Assembly (NCBI RefSeq): GCF_013359725.1
Contig: NZ_JABFMW010000004.1
Span: 62,001-126,000, forward strand
From: Pseudarthrobacter sp. C4D7
Lineage (GTDB): Bacteria; Actinomycetota; Actinomycetes; Actinomycetales; Micrococcaceae
Length of the DNA: 64,000 nucleotides
Direction: 5' to 3'
Shown here one piece after another: positions 25,042 to 33,542 of this stretch (positions are counted from its first letter, which is position 1; each line of letters starts with the position of its first letter). The notes below the pieces were generated by a model, which saw only the letters and a list, made by a program, of their open reading frames with translations, was not told the origin of the DNA and searched no databases. A program made the position numbers and the translations under genes.

Positions 25042-26222
25042 CAGCGTGCTCCTTCCGGGCCGGCCATCGGCGCGGCGGCCGTCCTTGCCGCCAGCAGGTC
25101 GGCCGTGGGCTGGTGCCGCACGTCACCGGCGTGGGTGAGGCAGGCACCGGCCACCACGTCGTCGTCGAAATCCAGGGTGGACTTCCCGTCGCGGACCAGC
25201 AGGGCCAGCAGGTTGGCGACGTTCTTGGCATACAGGCGGGAGGCGTCCGACGCCATCGCGGAGGCCGGATCCTTCAAGCCCACCAGGATGATGTGGCCCG
25301 TTCCGTCGGCCGTGGGAATGGGGATGTCCTGGCCTGCCACCGAGCCCTCCACATTGCCGCCGGACTCGGCGGCGAGGTCGACGACGACCGAGCCGGGGCG
25401 CATGCCCTCGACCATCCCGCGGGTCACCAGGAGCGGCGCCGGACGTCCGGGGACTGCTGCTGTGGTGATCAGGACATCCGACTGCGCCACATGGGGTGCC
25501 AACAGCTGCCGCTGCCGGGTGCCGGCGTCGGAACTGAGCTGCCGGGCATAGCCGCCGGCCGCTTCGGCGGTTTCAAGGTCCAAACGGATGAAGGTGCCGC
25601 CCATTGAGGCGACTTCGTCGGCTGAAGCGGGCCGGATGTCGTTCGCGAAGACGCGGGCTCCCAGCCGCTTGGCGGTGCCGATGGCCTGCAGCCCAGCCAC
25701 GCCGGCGCCCAGCACCAGGACCCGCGCCGGCGGAACGGTTCCGGCGGCGGTCATGTACAGCGGGAAGAACCGCGGGAGCCTGATGGCGGCCTCCAGGACG
25801 CACCGGTACCCGGCTACCAGCGCCTGCGAGGTCAGGGCGTCCATGGACTGGGCGCGGGATATACGGGGAACCAGCTCCAGGGCGAAGGAGGTCACCGCGT
25901 TGTCGGCGAGCGCCTGGACGGTGGGCAGTTCGGACGACGGCGACGCGAGCCCCACCGTCACGGCTCCCCGCGCCAGGGACGCGGCCGTGCGCGGGTCAAG
26001 GGGCCGGACGTGGGCCAGGATGTCCAGCGATGCAAGGTCCAGCTGCGGGACGACGGCCGCGCCGGCGGCCCGGTACGCGGCATCGGCGTGCCCGGCACCG
26101 TCGCCGGCCCCGGTTTCCACCAGAACCTCAAGCCCCATCCCCATCAGCTGCCTGACGGTATCCGGAGTGGCGGCGACGCGCCGCTCGCCCTCCCTGCGTT
26201 CCCGCGGAATCCCCAGTTGCAC
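25041..26222 (-). CDS. pntAA: NAD(P) transhydrogenase subunit alpha part 1 (NAD-binding)
   Basis: A 393-residue soluble subunit that binds NAD(H). N-terminal GIPRERREGERRVAATPDTV and the Rossmann motif VLVLGAGVAGLQAIGTAKRLGARV are diagnostic of PntA/alanine dehydrogenase. Later VVVDLAAESGGNVEGS is typical of PntA. The start is a GTG following GAGGAG. It is the first gene of the pntAA-pntAB-pntB operon. The RQD hinge loop region is present around the LLVPHVAQSD area in variant form. Confidence 0.92.
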   Translation of the reverse strand: MQLGIPRERREGERRVAATPDTVRQLMGMGLEVLVETGAGDGAGHADAAYRAAGAAVVPQLDLASLDILAHVRPLDPRTAASLARGAVTVGLASPSSELPTVQALADNAVTSFALELVPRISRAQSMDALTSQALVAGYRCVLEAAIRLPRFFPLYMTAAGTVPPARVLVLGAGVAGLQAIGTAKRLGARVFANDIRPASADEVASMGGTFIRLDLETAEAAGGYARQLSSDAGTRQRQLLAPHVAQSDVLITTAAVPGRPAPLLVTRGMVEGMRPGSVVVDLAAESGGNVEGSVAGQDIPIPTADGTGHIILVGLKDPASAMASDASRLYAKNVANLLALLVRDGKSTLDFDDDVVAGACLTHAGDVRHQPTADLLAARTAAAPMAGPEGAR

Positions 26223-26399
26223 CCGCCGACTCCTCTTCCTGACGAGCTGTGCAGCGGCCCTGCTGCACGGTTGGCACGAGTCTAGAGCGCGGCGGCCCCA
26301 GGCGGGAGTGGTCTGCGGGGAGCTTGTGGGTAACGATTCACCTGTCAGCCACTGCCCGCCACGCTGCGGAGGGCATGCTGTCCGGCAGAACCAGGTGGG

Positions 26400-27179
26400 T
26401 TATACGGCGCGGACGGCCGGGCCGCCGTAATCCAGGGCGATGCGCCGCGCGGCTTCCGTCAGCTGCGGAAGGACCGTTGCCTCGATATCCCGCGCCGCTG
26501 CCCGGTGGGTCTGCAGGGAAACGTTGGCGGCAGCCACCACCTCATTTCCGCGGCGGACCGGGACGGCCACACCCCGCAGGCCCTCCTCGAGTTCCTGCGA
26601 AACCATGGACCACCCCCTGGTCCGCGCCGCTTCCACTTCCGCCCGAAGGTCCTCAACGCTGCCGATGGAGCGGTCGGTAAAACGGCGCAGCTGGACCGAC
26701 TGGAGGTACTCCTCAAGCTGCGGCGCCGGCAGCCCGGCGAGCAGGACCCGGCCCATCGATGTTGCCCATGCGGGGAAACGTGTACCGACGGTGATCGAAA
26801 CGCTCAGCAGTCCCGGAGACGGCACGCAGACCACGTAAACCACGTCCTCGCCGTCGAGGATGCACAGGGCAGTGGTTTCGTTGAGCTCTGCCGCCAGGTC
26901 CCTGAGGTGGGGTTCGGCCACCCTGGGCAGGGTCAGGCCGGCGAGGTAGGAACGGCCCACGTCCAGTGACCGGGCCGTGAGTTCAAATGCCGGCCCCTGG
27001 GCCCGGACATACCCAAGATCCGCGAGGGTCAGCAGGAAGCGGCGGGCGGAGGCGCGGGTCATGTCCGTCCTGGCGGCAACCTGCGACACGGTAAGGCTGG
27101 GCTGGTCCGGGGTGAATGCGAGCAGGACGTCGAATGCCTTCTCAACCGACTTCACAAAGTAGGCTGCCTGCTCCTCCAT
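26400..27179 (-). CDS. IclR family regulator (PcaR-type paralog)
   Basis: A 259-residue IclR regulator: winged helix SLTVSQVAARTDMTRASARRFLLTLADLGYVR, then an effector domain with TALCILDGEDVVYV and VGTRFPAWATSMGRVLLAGL. It is clearly paralogous to the 29680-30492 regulator; such pairs usually govern protocatechuate/shikimate genes. It follows a shikimate dehydrogenase gene on the same strand (88 bases) and lies close to a divergent MHS transporter, so these are the likely targets. Confidence 0.82.
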   Translation of the reverse strand: MEEQAAYFVKSVEKAFDVLLAFTPDQPSLTVSQVAARTDMTRASARRFLLTLADLGYVRAQGPAFELTARSLDVGRSYLAGLTLPRVAEPHLRDLAAELNETTALCILDGEDVVYVVCVPSPGLLSVSITVGTRFPAWATSMGRVLLAGLPAPQLEEYLQSVQLRRFTDRSIGSVEDLRAEVEAARTRGWSMVSQELEEGLRGVAVPVRRGNEVVAAANVSLQTHRAAARDIEATVLPQLTEAARRIALDYGGPAVRAV

Positions 27180-27266
27180 TGACGTTGCCGTTCCTCTCTG
27201 AACCGTGGGCGCTCCTGCACCGGCCTGCGGTGCCCGTTCGATCTTATCGTTCGGGCCGTGGGGCTT

Positions 27267-28109
27267 TCAGTGCTTCTCCCGGAGCGCTGCCAGGGATTGC
27301 CGCAGCAGGTCACGGGCCCGTTCGTCCAGCCGCAGCAGGGGCACCATGGCCACGGCCTGCTCACGGAGGTGGTCCCAGCCGTCGATGCACCGGGCACCCA
27401 ATTCCCTGGCCCGCTCAACGCTGGCTGTCACGTGCCGGGCATAGACGTAGTCGTACAGCACCGCGCCGGGGGCCAGTGAACCGCCACCCCAGACGGGGCC
27501 GTCCGTGGTCTTCTTTCCGACCGGGGTCGCGTTGATGATCAGGGACGCCGTGGACGCCAGCTCCTGCGCGTCCTGCCACGGGACCGCCTCCGCCTCGGTT
27601 CCAAAGCCGCGGGCCAGCTCAAGCAGCTCTTCGGCCGCCCGGACGTCGCGGTCCGCGATGGACACCTTTCCCACCGTGCCCTTGATCGCGACCAGGGCTG
27701 CCCGGGCCGCTCCCCCGGCGCCGAGCAACACCGCATGCCGCTGGTAGCCGTCCGCGAGAAGGACCTTCACGGCGGTAACGTCCGTGTTGTGTCCCGCCAG
27801 CCTGCCGTCCCGGCGGACCAGCAGGTTGCAGGCGCCGCTCAGCCGGACGGGACTGGTGGCGTCGTCGGCCGTTGCCGCTGCCCAGTGCTTGTGCGGCATG
27901 GTCACGTTCGCGGCCACGATGTCCGGTTCCAGGAGCCTGTCCCGGACCGGGGCCAGGTCGGCGCCGGCCGGCACGTCCCACGCCTCGTAGGTCCAACCGC
28001 CGCCGAGCTCCGCGAGGACCGGGTTCCAGAGGGCTGGGGACATGGCCTGTGATGCGGCGGAACCGATCAGGACCAGCCGGGCGGGACACCCGCGTGATTC
28101 GGCCATCAT
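27267..28109 (-). CDS. Shikimate/quinate dehydrogenase (AroE family)
   Basis: A 280-residue AroE-family oxidoreductase that interconverts 3-dehydroshikimate and shikimate (or dehydroquinate and quinate) with NAD(P). Substrate residues are in SQAMSPALWNPVL and the catalytic Lys in NVTMPHKHW; AVLLGAGGAARAALVAI is the nucleotide loop, and IINATPVGKK closes the site. The ATG at 28109 follows GAAAGG. Divergence from an MHS transporter and adjacency to an IclR regulator suggest a catabolic rather than biosynthetic enzyme. A second AroE-type gene lies at 39174-40055. Confidence 0.85.
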   Translation of the reverse strand: MMAESRGCPARLVLIGSAASQAMSPALWNPVLAELGGGWTYEAWDVPAGADLAPVRDRLLEPDIVAANVTMPHKHWAAATADDATSPVRLSGACNLLVRRDGRLAGHNTDVTAVKVLLADGYQRHAVLLGAGGAARAALVAIKGTVGKVSIADRDVRAAEELLELARGFGTEAEAVPWQDAQELASTASLIINATPVGKKTTDGPVWGGGSLAPGAVLYDYVYARHVTASVERARELGARCIDGWDHLREQAVAMVPLLRLDERARDLLRQSLAALREKH

Positions 28110-28145
28110 GCAACCTTTCGTCGTGCCGTTGTGATTGGCGTCACC

Positions 28146-28200
28146 GCCTAGTATCCTCGTTCTAGGCGCATTCCGCACATCTGTTCGCATTGCGTACAAC
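28146..28200. promoter_or_regulatory. Divergent promoter with direct repeats and a dyad
   Basis: Between the shikimate dehydrogenase and MHS transporter genes are a dyad CCTAG...CTAGG (28147-28166) and two direct repeats CGCATTCCGCAC (28168-28179) and CGCATTGCGTAC (28186-28197), 18 bases apart and matching in ten of twelve positions. Spacing of nearly two helical turns suits tandem binding by an IclR regulator such as the one 1 kb away. Confidence 0.45.
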
Positions 28201-28242
28201 TATTGATAAATCCCCACCTTCAGCGTGGAAGGAACCCCGACC

Positions 28243-29580
28243 ATGACCCACACAGCAGCCGGAGCCCAGGCACAGTCGACGCCTGAAGCACAACGCCAGC
28301 TCAAGCGCGCCCGGAAGGCCGCCTTGGCCGCCTTCCTCGGCGGCGCCCTGGAGTATTACGACTTCTTTATCTATGCCACCGCCGCGTCGCTCGTCTTCTC
28401 GAAGATCTTCTTCCCGGGCGGCGACCCCACCGTGGCCCTCATCGCGTCGTTTGCCACGTTCGGCGTCGCCTATGTTGCGCGGCCCTTCGGTGCTGTTGTG
28501 TTCGGGCACCTCGGCGACAAGATCGGCCGCAAGAACACCCTGGTGCTCACCCTGGTGCTCATGGGCAGTGCCACGTTCCTGATCGGGGCCCTTCCCGACT
28601 TCAACGCCGCCGGCTACTGGGCCCCCGCGCTGCTGGTGGTGCTGCGCCTGATGCAGGGCCTGTCCGCCGGAGCGGAAACGGCAGGCGCCTCGGCACTCTC
28701 AACGGAGGAAGCGCCCGAGGGACGCCGCGGATTCTTCGCCAGCTTCGCCATGAGCGGCATCTCCGCCGGCATCGTCCTGGCATCCCTGGCGTTCCTGCCC
28801 GTGGCCGCCATGAGCGAAGCCGACCGGCTCGCCTGGGGCTGGCGGATCCCCTTCTGGCTCTCCCTCGTGGTCCTGATCGTCGCCTACCTGGTGCGCCGCT
28901 CGCTGGAGGAGCCGGAGGTCTTCGAGGAAAAGCAGGACCACGGCGAACTGGTGAAGCTCCCCTTCGCCAAGATGTTCCAGACGCACCCGGCGCAGTTCTT
29001 CCAGGTGGCGCTGATGTCCTTTGAAACAGTCACCAACACGTTCATGCAGTCCTTCGGCCTGGCTTATGCCGTCTCGGTGGGCGTCCCAGCCTCCACCATG
29101 CTGTGGGTCAGCATCCTGGGCAACGTCCTGGCGATCGCCAGCCAACCCATGATGGCACGGTGGTCCGACACCCTTGGCCGGCGGCCCATTTTCATCGGCG
29201 GCGTACTGGGCTCCGGCGCCATGATCTTCGTGTACTTCTGGGTGATCTCCACCGGCAACATCCCCATGATCTTCCTGACCAGCACGCTGATCACCGCCGG
29301 CACCTACTCCATGTCCAACGCCATCTACCCGGCCTGGTTCTCCGAGCTCTTCAACGTCAAGGTCCGCTACTCCGGGATGGCGATCGGGCTCCAGGTGGGC
29401 ATCCTGTGCGCCGGCTTCACCCCGCTGCTGGGTACCGCCCTGGTGGGTGCGGACAAGGCCAACTGGGGTCCGGCAGCCTGGATCGTGGCCGGTTCCTCGA
29501 TCCTGGCGGTGGCAGGTGCCTGGTGGGCGCGCGAAACCGCCAAGACCCCGCTCCGGGAGCTGGGCAACCATGTGAAGTAG
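28243..29580 (+). CDS. MHS-family MFS transporter, probable shikimate importer
   Basis: A 445-residue, 12-segment MFS protein of the metabolite:H+ symporter group (ShiA, ProP, KgtP). EYYDFFIYATAASLVFSKIFFP in helix 1, GHLGDKIGRKNTLVLTLVLMG in loop 2/3 and WRIPFWLSLVVLIVAYLVRRSLEEPEVF are hallmarks. The ATG at 28243 follows AAGGA; a GTG 18 bases upstream is less likely. Divergence from shikimate dehydrogenase points to import of shikimate, quinate or dehydroshikimate. A perfect hairpin ends the transcript. Confidence 0.85.
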   Translation: MTHTAAGAQAQSTPEAQRQLKRARKAALAAFLGGALEYYDFFIYATAASLVFSKIFFPGGDPTVALIASFATFGVAYVARPFGAVVFGHLGDKIGRKNTLVLTLVLMGSATFLIGALPDFNAAGYWAPALLVVLRLMQGLSAGAETAGASALSTEEAPEGRRGFFASFAMSGISAGIVLASLAFLPVAAMSEADRLAWGWRIPFWLSLVVLIVAYLVRRSLEEPEVFEEKQDHGELVKLPFAKMFQTHPAQFFQVALMSFETVTNTFMQSFGLAYAVSVGVPASTMLWVSILGNVLAIASQPMMARWSDTLGRRPIFIGGVLGSGAMIFVYFWVISTGNIPMIFLTSTLITAGTYSMSNAIYPAWFSELFNVKVRYSGMAIGLQVGILCAGFTPLLGTALVGADKANWGPAAWIVAGSSILAVAGAWWARETAKTPLRELGNHVK

Positions 29581-29608
29581 CGGCTCTGGCGGCTTCCCAC
29601 CAGACAGG

Positions 29609-29647
29609 AAGAGGCCGACGGCGGGAAGCACCCGCCGTCGGCCTCTT
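29609..29647. terminator. Bidirectional terminator hairpin
   Basis: A perfect 17-base stem (AAGAGGCCGACGGCGGG and its complement) with a five-base loop lies between the MHS transporter and the convergent IclR gene. It is symmetrical, with A/T-flanked ends (CTCTT, AAGAG), so it can stop transcription from both sides. Confidence 0.75.
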
Positions 29648-29679
29648 CAGTTAAAGCACGGCAACGCCGGCGGCAGAGG

Positions 29680-30492
29680 TCAGCCGCGGGCGGTGAGGTC
29701 AGCGGAGATGAGCCTGGCGGTGGCCGCGATCTCCTGCGCCACGGACGCCAGGTACGCCTGTGGGTCAGGTTTGGCCTCCACGGACTGGGCCTGCAGGGAC
29801 ACGTTCACGGCGGCCACCACCTTGGCGCCGTCGTAGACGGGCGCGGCGACGGACATGAGGCCCAGCTCCAGCTCCTGGTCCAGGAGGCACCAGCCCTGCG
29901 CCCGGACCGTTTCCAGGACGGCCAGCAGCTCCTGGACGGTCCCCAGTGCGTGGGGGGTGAGGGGCTTGATATCCGCGGCTGCCAGGTAGGTTTTGAGGTC
30001 CGCGGCCGGTAGATGTGCCAGCAGGACCCTGCCCATCGAGGTGGCGTAGGCCGGAAACCGCGTCCCCACGGTGATGCCGATAGTCATGATGCGGCGGGTG
30101 GTCACGCGGGCAATGTAGGCGATGTCCGTGCCGTCCAGCACCGCAGCGGAGGTGGACTCGCCCAATTTCAAGGACAGCTCTTCCAGGTGCGGCTGCGCCA
30201 ACTGCGGCAGGGAAAGTCCCGAAAGGTAGGCGTAGCCCAGCTGGAGGACCTTCGCCGTCAGGGCGAAGGTCTTCCCATCGGTGCGCACGTAACCCAATTC
30301 CACGAGCGTGTGCAGGAAACGGCGTGCGGTGGCGCGGGTGAGGCCGGTCCGGACGGCAACCTCGGACAGCGTCATGACCGGGCTCCCGGCGTCGAAAGCG
30401 CGGATCACGGCCAGGCCCCGGGCCAGCGATTGGACGTACTGGTCGCTGGCCTGCGGAGCGGCCCGGGTATCTGTGCCTGCGGCGTCGGTCAT
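29680..30492 (-). CDS. pcaR: IclR family regulator of the pca operon (PcaR-like)
   Basis: A 270-residue IclR regulator: MTLSEVAVRTGLTRATARRFLHTLVELGYVR (winged helix) and an effector domain with SAAVLDGTDIAYIARV and VGTRFPAYATSMGRVLLAHL. The segment TRATARRFLHTL is shared by actinobacterial PcaR proteins. It is the last gene of the leftward pca operon, 35 bases after pcaJ, so it is probably produced with the enzymes and senses protocatechuate or beta-ketoadipate. The ATG at 30492 is preferred over a TTG nine bases upstream. Confidence 0.82.
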   Translation of the reverse strand: MTDAAGTDTRAAPQASDQYVQSLARGLAVIRAFDAGSPVMTLSEVAVRTGLTRATARRFLHTLVELGYVRTDGKTFALTAKVLQLGYAYLSGLSLPQLAQPHLEELSLKLGESTSAAVLDGTDIAYIARVTTRRIMTIGITVGTRFPAYATSMGRVLLAHLPAADLKTYLAAADIKPLTPHALGTVQELLAVLETVRAQGWCLLDQELELGLMSVAAPVYDGAKVVAAVNVSLQAQSVEAKPDPQAYLASVAQEIAATARLISADLTARG

Positions 30493-30527
30493 GGTTACCA
30501 ATCCTAGGTGCGGTGGCGGGCGCAGGC

Positions 30528-31208
30528 TCAGCCGGCGGCGGGCGCGGCCTTCAGCGGGACGGGGACCAGGTCCTGGAGTTCCTCGAGGGTGCAGCCGAAG
30601 GTTTCACGGACGGAGACGCCGTCCGGGCCGATCAGGAAGACGGCCTTGTCCGTGTAGGCGCGGGTGACGCAGCCGACGCCGGTGATCGGGTAGGAGCAGG
30701 CATCCACGATCTTGGAGGCACCTTCCCGGGTCAGCAGGGTCATCATCACGAAGACGTCCTTGGCGCCGGTGGCCAGGTCCATGGCACCGCCGACGGCGGG
30801 AATCGCCCCGGGTGCGCCGGTGTGCCAGTTGGCCAGGTCCCCGGTGGCGGAGACCTGGAAGGCGCCCAGGACGCAGATGTCCAGGTGCCCGCCGCGCATG
30901 ATGGCGAACGAGTCAGCGTGGTGGAAGTAGGAAGCCCCCGGGAGTTCGGTGACGGGGATCTTGCCGGCGTTGATGAGGTCGCCGTCGATCTGGTCGCCCT
31001 TGGCTTCCGGGCCCATGCCGAGCATGCCGTTCTCCGTATGGAGGGTGATGTTCTGTTCCTCGGTGAGGTAGTTGGACACCAGGGTGGGCTGGCCGATGCC
31101 CAGGTTCACGAAGGATCCGGGCGCAATGTCCCTGGCCACCAGCTTGGCCAGGTCATCGCGGCCCAGCGGCGTTTCGGACGTCTTGAGGCTGGTTTCGGTG
31201 AGGCTCAT
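30528..31208 (-). CDS. pcaJ: 3-oxoadipate CoA-transferase subunit B
   Basis: A 226-residue CoA-transferase beta subunit. It forms beta-ketoadipyl-CoA from beta-ketoadipate and succinyl-CoA with PcaI. The catalytic Glu lies in LHTENGMLGMGP; GSFVNLGIGQPTLVSNYL near the N-terminus and GGHLDICVLGAFQVS are family signatures. The ATG at 31208 is one base after the pcaI stop codon region, so the subunits are coupled. Its position in a complete pca cluster separates it from succinyl-CoA:acetoacetate transferases. Confidence 0.9.
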   Translation of the reverse strand: MSLTETSLKTSETPLGRDDLAKLVARDIAPGSFVNLGIGQPTLVSNYLTEEQNITLHTENGMLGMGPEAKGDQIDGDLINAGKIPVTELPGASYFHHADSFAIMRGGHLDICVLGAFQVSATGDLANWHTGAPGAIPAVGGAMDLATGAKDVFVMMTLLTREGASKIVDACSYPITGVGCVTRAYTDKAVFLIGPDGVSVRETFGCTLEELQDLVPVPLKAAPAAG

Positions 31209-31209
31209 C

Positions 31210-31899
31210 TCAGGCCACCTTTTCTGCTGCGCTGCCGCTGCCGGCAACTTTGACGATGCTGTTGACGTAGATCCCCGGGGTGACCACGTTCTCCGGGTCC
31301 AGCCCGCCGGTGGGGACGATGTCGGACACCTGGACGATGGTGTGCTTCGCGGCCGCGGCCATGATGGGGCCAAAGTTCCGGGCGGTCTTGCGGTACACCA
31401 GGTTGCCCTTGCCGTCCGCCTTCAGGGCCTTGACCAAGGCGACGTCGGCGTGGATGGGGGTCTCGAAGACCTGCCACTTGCCGTCCAGGAACCGGGTTTC
31501 CTTGCCCTCGGCGAGCATGGTGCCGTAGCCGGTGGGGGTAAAGAACCCTCCGATGCCGGCCCCGGCGGCGCGGATGCGCTCGGCAAGGTTTCCCTGCGGG
31601 ACGAGTTCGAGTTCGATTTCGCCGGCCTTGTACTTGGCGTCGAAGTGCCAGGAATCTGACTGCCGCGGGAAGGAGCAAATCATCTTCTTCACCCGGCCCT
31701 CCTTGATCAGCAGGGCCAGGCCCTGTTCGCCCTGGCCGGCGTTGTTGTTCACCACAGTCAGGTCCGTGGCCCCGCAGTCCAGCAGCGCATCGATCAGCTC
31801 GAACGGCTGGCCGGCGTTGCCGAACCCGCCGATCATCACGGTGGAGCCGTCCTTGATGCCGGCGACGGCGTCCTGGACCGAATCAACAAAGTTCAGCAT
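31210..31899 (-). CDS. pcaI: 3-oxoadipate CoA-transferase subunit A
   Basis: A 229-residue CoA-transferase alpha subunit, partner of PcaJ. Diagnostic segments are VMIGGFGNAGQPFELIDAL (CoA-binding GGFG...G), NNNAGQGEQGLALLI, KKMICSFPRQSDSWHF and GGFFTPTGYGT. It follows pcaF with three bases between genes and reads into pcaJ. Confidence 0.92.
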   Translation of the reverse strand: MLNFVDSVQDAVAGIKDGSTVMIGGFGNAGQPFELIDALLDCGATDLTVVNNNAGQGEQGLALLIKEGRVKKMICSFPRQSDSWHFDAKYKAGEIELELVPQGNLAERIRAAGAGIGGFFTPTGYGTMLAEGKETRFLDGKWQVFETPIHADVALVKALKADGKGNLVYRKTARNFGPIMAAAAKHTIVQVSDIVPTGGLDPENVVTPGIYVNSIVKVAGSGSAAEKVA

Positions 31900-31902
31900 G
31901 GC

Positions 31903-33105
31903 TTACGCCTTTCCGTTCGAAGCAGTCACGTTTTCGAGCACGACAGCCAGGCCCTGGCCCACGCCGATGCAGATGGCAGCGACGCCCCAGCGTTCACCCG
32001 AGGCCTGCAGGGACCGGGCCAGGGTGCCCAGGATCCGGGTCCCGGAGGCACCCAGGGGGTGTCCCATGGCGATGGCGCCGCCGTGCCGGTTCACGATCGA
32101 GTGGTCGACGCCCCAGGCGTTGATGCAGGCCAGGGACTGCGCGGCGAAGGCCTCGTTAAGTTCGACGGCGCCCACCTGCTCCCAGCCGATACCCGCCTTT
32201 TCGAGGGCCTTGTTCGCCGCCTCGACCGGGGCGTAGCCGAAGTACTGCGGATCATTGGCGTGCGCCCCGCGCCCGGCGATACGCGCCAGCGGGTCCAGCC
32301 CCAGCAGCCCGGCGGCCGCCTCAGATCCGATCCAGGCCGCGGAGGCGCCGTCGGACAGCGGGGACGCGTTACCGGCGGTAACCGTGCCGTTCTCTGCCCG
32401 GAACACGGTCTTCAGGCCGGCGAGCTTCTCGGCAGAGGAACCCGGGCGGACGCCTTCGTCCCGGACCAGGTCGGTGCCGGGGACCGGGGTGACCAGGTTG
32501 TCGTAGAACCCCTCATCCCAGGCCGCGGCGGACAGGTTGTGCGAGGCGGCGGCGAACTCATCCTGCGCCTCGCGGGTGACGCCATATTTTTCGCGGAGCC
32601 GCTCGGTGGCCTCGCCCAGGGAGATGGTCCACTCCTTGGGCATCGCCTTGTTCACCAGGCGCCAGCCCAGCGTGGTGGACGCCAGGGTCATGTCCCCGGC
32701 CGGGTAGGGCTTCTCCGTCTTGGGCAGCACCCACGGGGCGCGGGACATCGACTCCGCGCCACCGACGAGCATCAGGTCGGCGTCACCGGCGTTGATCTGG
32801 CGGGAGGCAATAATGGCCGCATCCAGCGAGGACCCGCAGAGCCGGTTCACCGTGGTGCCCGGGATGGACACCGGAAGCCCGGCCAGCAGCGTGCCCATCC
32901 GGGCGATGTTGCGGTTCTCCTCACCGGCACCGTTCGCGTTGCCGAACACCACCTCATCGATCCGCTCGACGTCGAGGGCCGGCGCCCGCTTGACGGATTC
33001 CTTGATCACGTGCGCGGCAAGGTCATCCGGACGCACGCCGGCAAGGCCGGAGCCGAACTTGCCAAAGGGGGTGCGCACAGCGTCGTACACGAAAGCCTGG
33101 TTCAT
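31903..33105 (-). CDS. pcaF: 3-oxoadipyl-CoA thiolase
   Basis: A 400-residue thiolase that cleaves beta-ketoadipyl-CoA to succinyl-CoA and acetyl-CoA, the last step of the pathway. The acyl-accepting Cys is in TVNRLCGSSLDAA (about residue 90); GGAIAMGHPLGASGTRIL carries the catalytic His and CIGVGQGLAVVLEN the second Cys. The N-terminal AFVYDAVRTPFGKFGSGLAGVRPDDLAAHVI matches PcaF more than PhaA. It overlaps pcaC by four bases. Confidence 0.93.
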   Translation of the reverse strand: MNQAFVYDAVRTPFGKFGSGLAGVRPDDLAAHVIKESVKRAPALDVERIDEVVFGNANGAGEENRNIARMGTLLAGLPVSIPGTTVNRLCGSSLDAAIIASRQINAGDADLMLVGGAESMSRAPWVLPKTEKPYPAGDMTLASTTLGWRLVNKAMPKEWTISLGEATERLREKYGVTREAQDEFAAASHNLSAAAWDEGFYDNLVTPVPGTDLVRDEGVRPGSSAEKLAGLKTVFRAENGTVTAGNASPLSDGASAAWIGSEAAAGLLGLDPLARIAGRGAHANDPQYFGYAPVEAANKALEKAGIGWEQVGAVELNEAFAAQSLACINAWGVDHSIVNRHGGAIAMGHPLGASGTRILGTLARSLQASGERWGVAAICIGVGQGLAVVLENVTASNGKA

Positions 33106-33542
33106 CGGGTGGTGTCCATTTCTCGAAAGACCTGCTGGGCGGTCTTGAAGGCGGTGTTGGCGGAGGGGACTCCGCAGTAGATGGCGGTCTGCAGCAGGAT
33201 TTCCTTGATTTCGTCCCTGCTGAGGCCGTTCCGGAGGGCGGCGCGGATGTGCATGGCCAGCTCCTCCCAGTGGCCGTGCGCCACCATGGCGGTGATGGTG
33301 ACCGCGGAGCGCATCTGGCGGGTCAGGCCGGGCCGGGTCCAGATTCCGCCCCAGGCGATGCGGGTGATCATGTCCTGGAAGTCGGCGGTGAATTCGTCCT
33401 TGTTGGCGTTGGCCCGGTCCACGTGCGCGTCGCCCAGCACGTCCCGCCGGACCGCCATTCCGCCGTCGTAGATTTCCTGGCTGGTGGCGCCGGGCTGGAC
33501 TACGCCGTGGCGCTGTGCCCCGTCGTGTTCAGCGCCGCTCAC
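33102..33542 (-). CDS. pcaC: 4-carboxymuconolactone decarboxylase
   Basis: A 146-residue CMD-family enzyme converting gamma-carboxymuconolactone to beta-ketoadipate enol-lactone. Recognisable are SQEIYDGGMAVRREV-like SQEIYDGGMAVRRDVLGDAHVDR, FTADFQDMITRIAWGGIWTRPGL and the catalytic region MVAHGHWEELAMHIRAALRNGLSRDEIKE, YCGVPSANTAF. It starts at a GTG overlapping the pcaD stop (GTGA). In Rhodococcus and Streptomyces the C and D activities are often fused (PcaL); here a stop codon keeps them separate, and the pcaD C-terminus is intact. Confidence 0.92.
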   Translation of the reverse strand: MSGAEHDGAQRHGVVQPGATSQEIYDGGMAVRRDVLGDAHVDRANANKDEFTADFQDMITRIAWGGIWTRPGLTRQMRSAVTITAMVAHGHWEELAMHIRAALRNGLSRDEIKEILLQTAIYCGVPSANTAFKTAQQVFREMDTTR

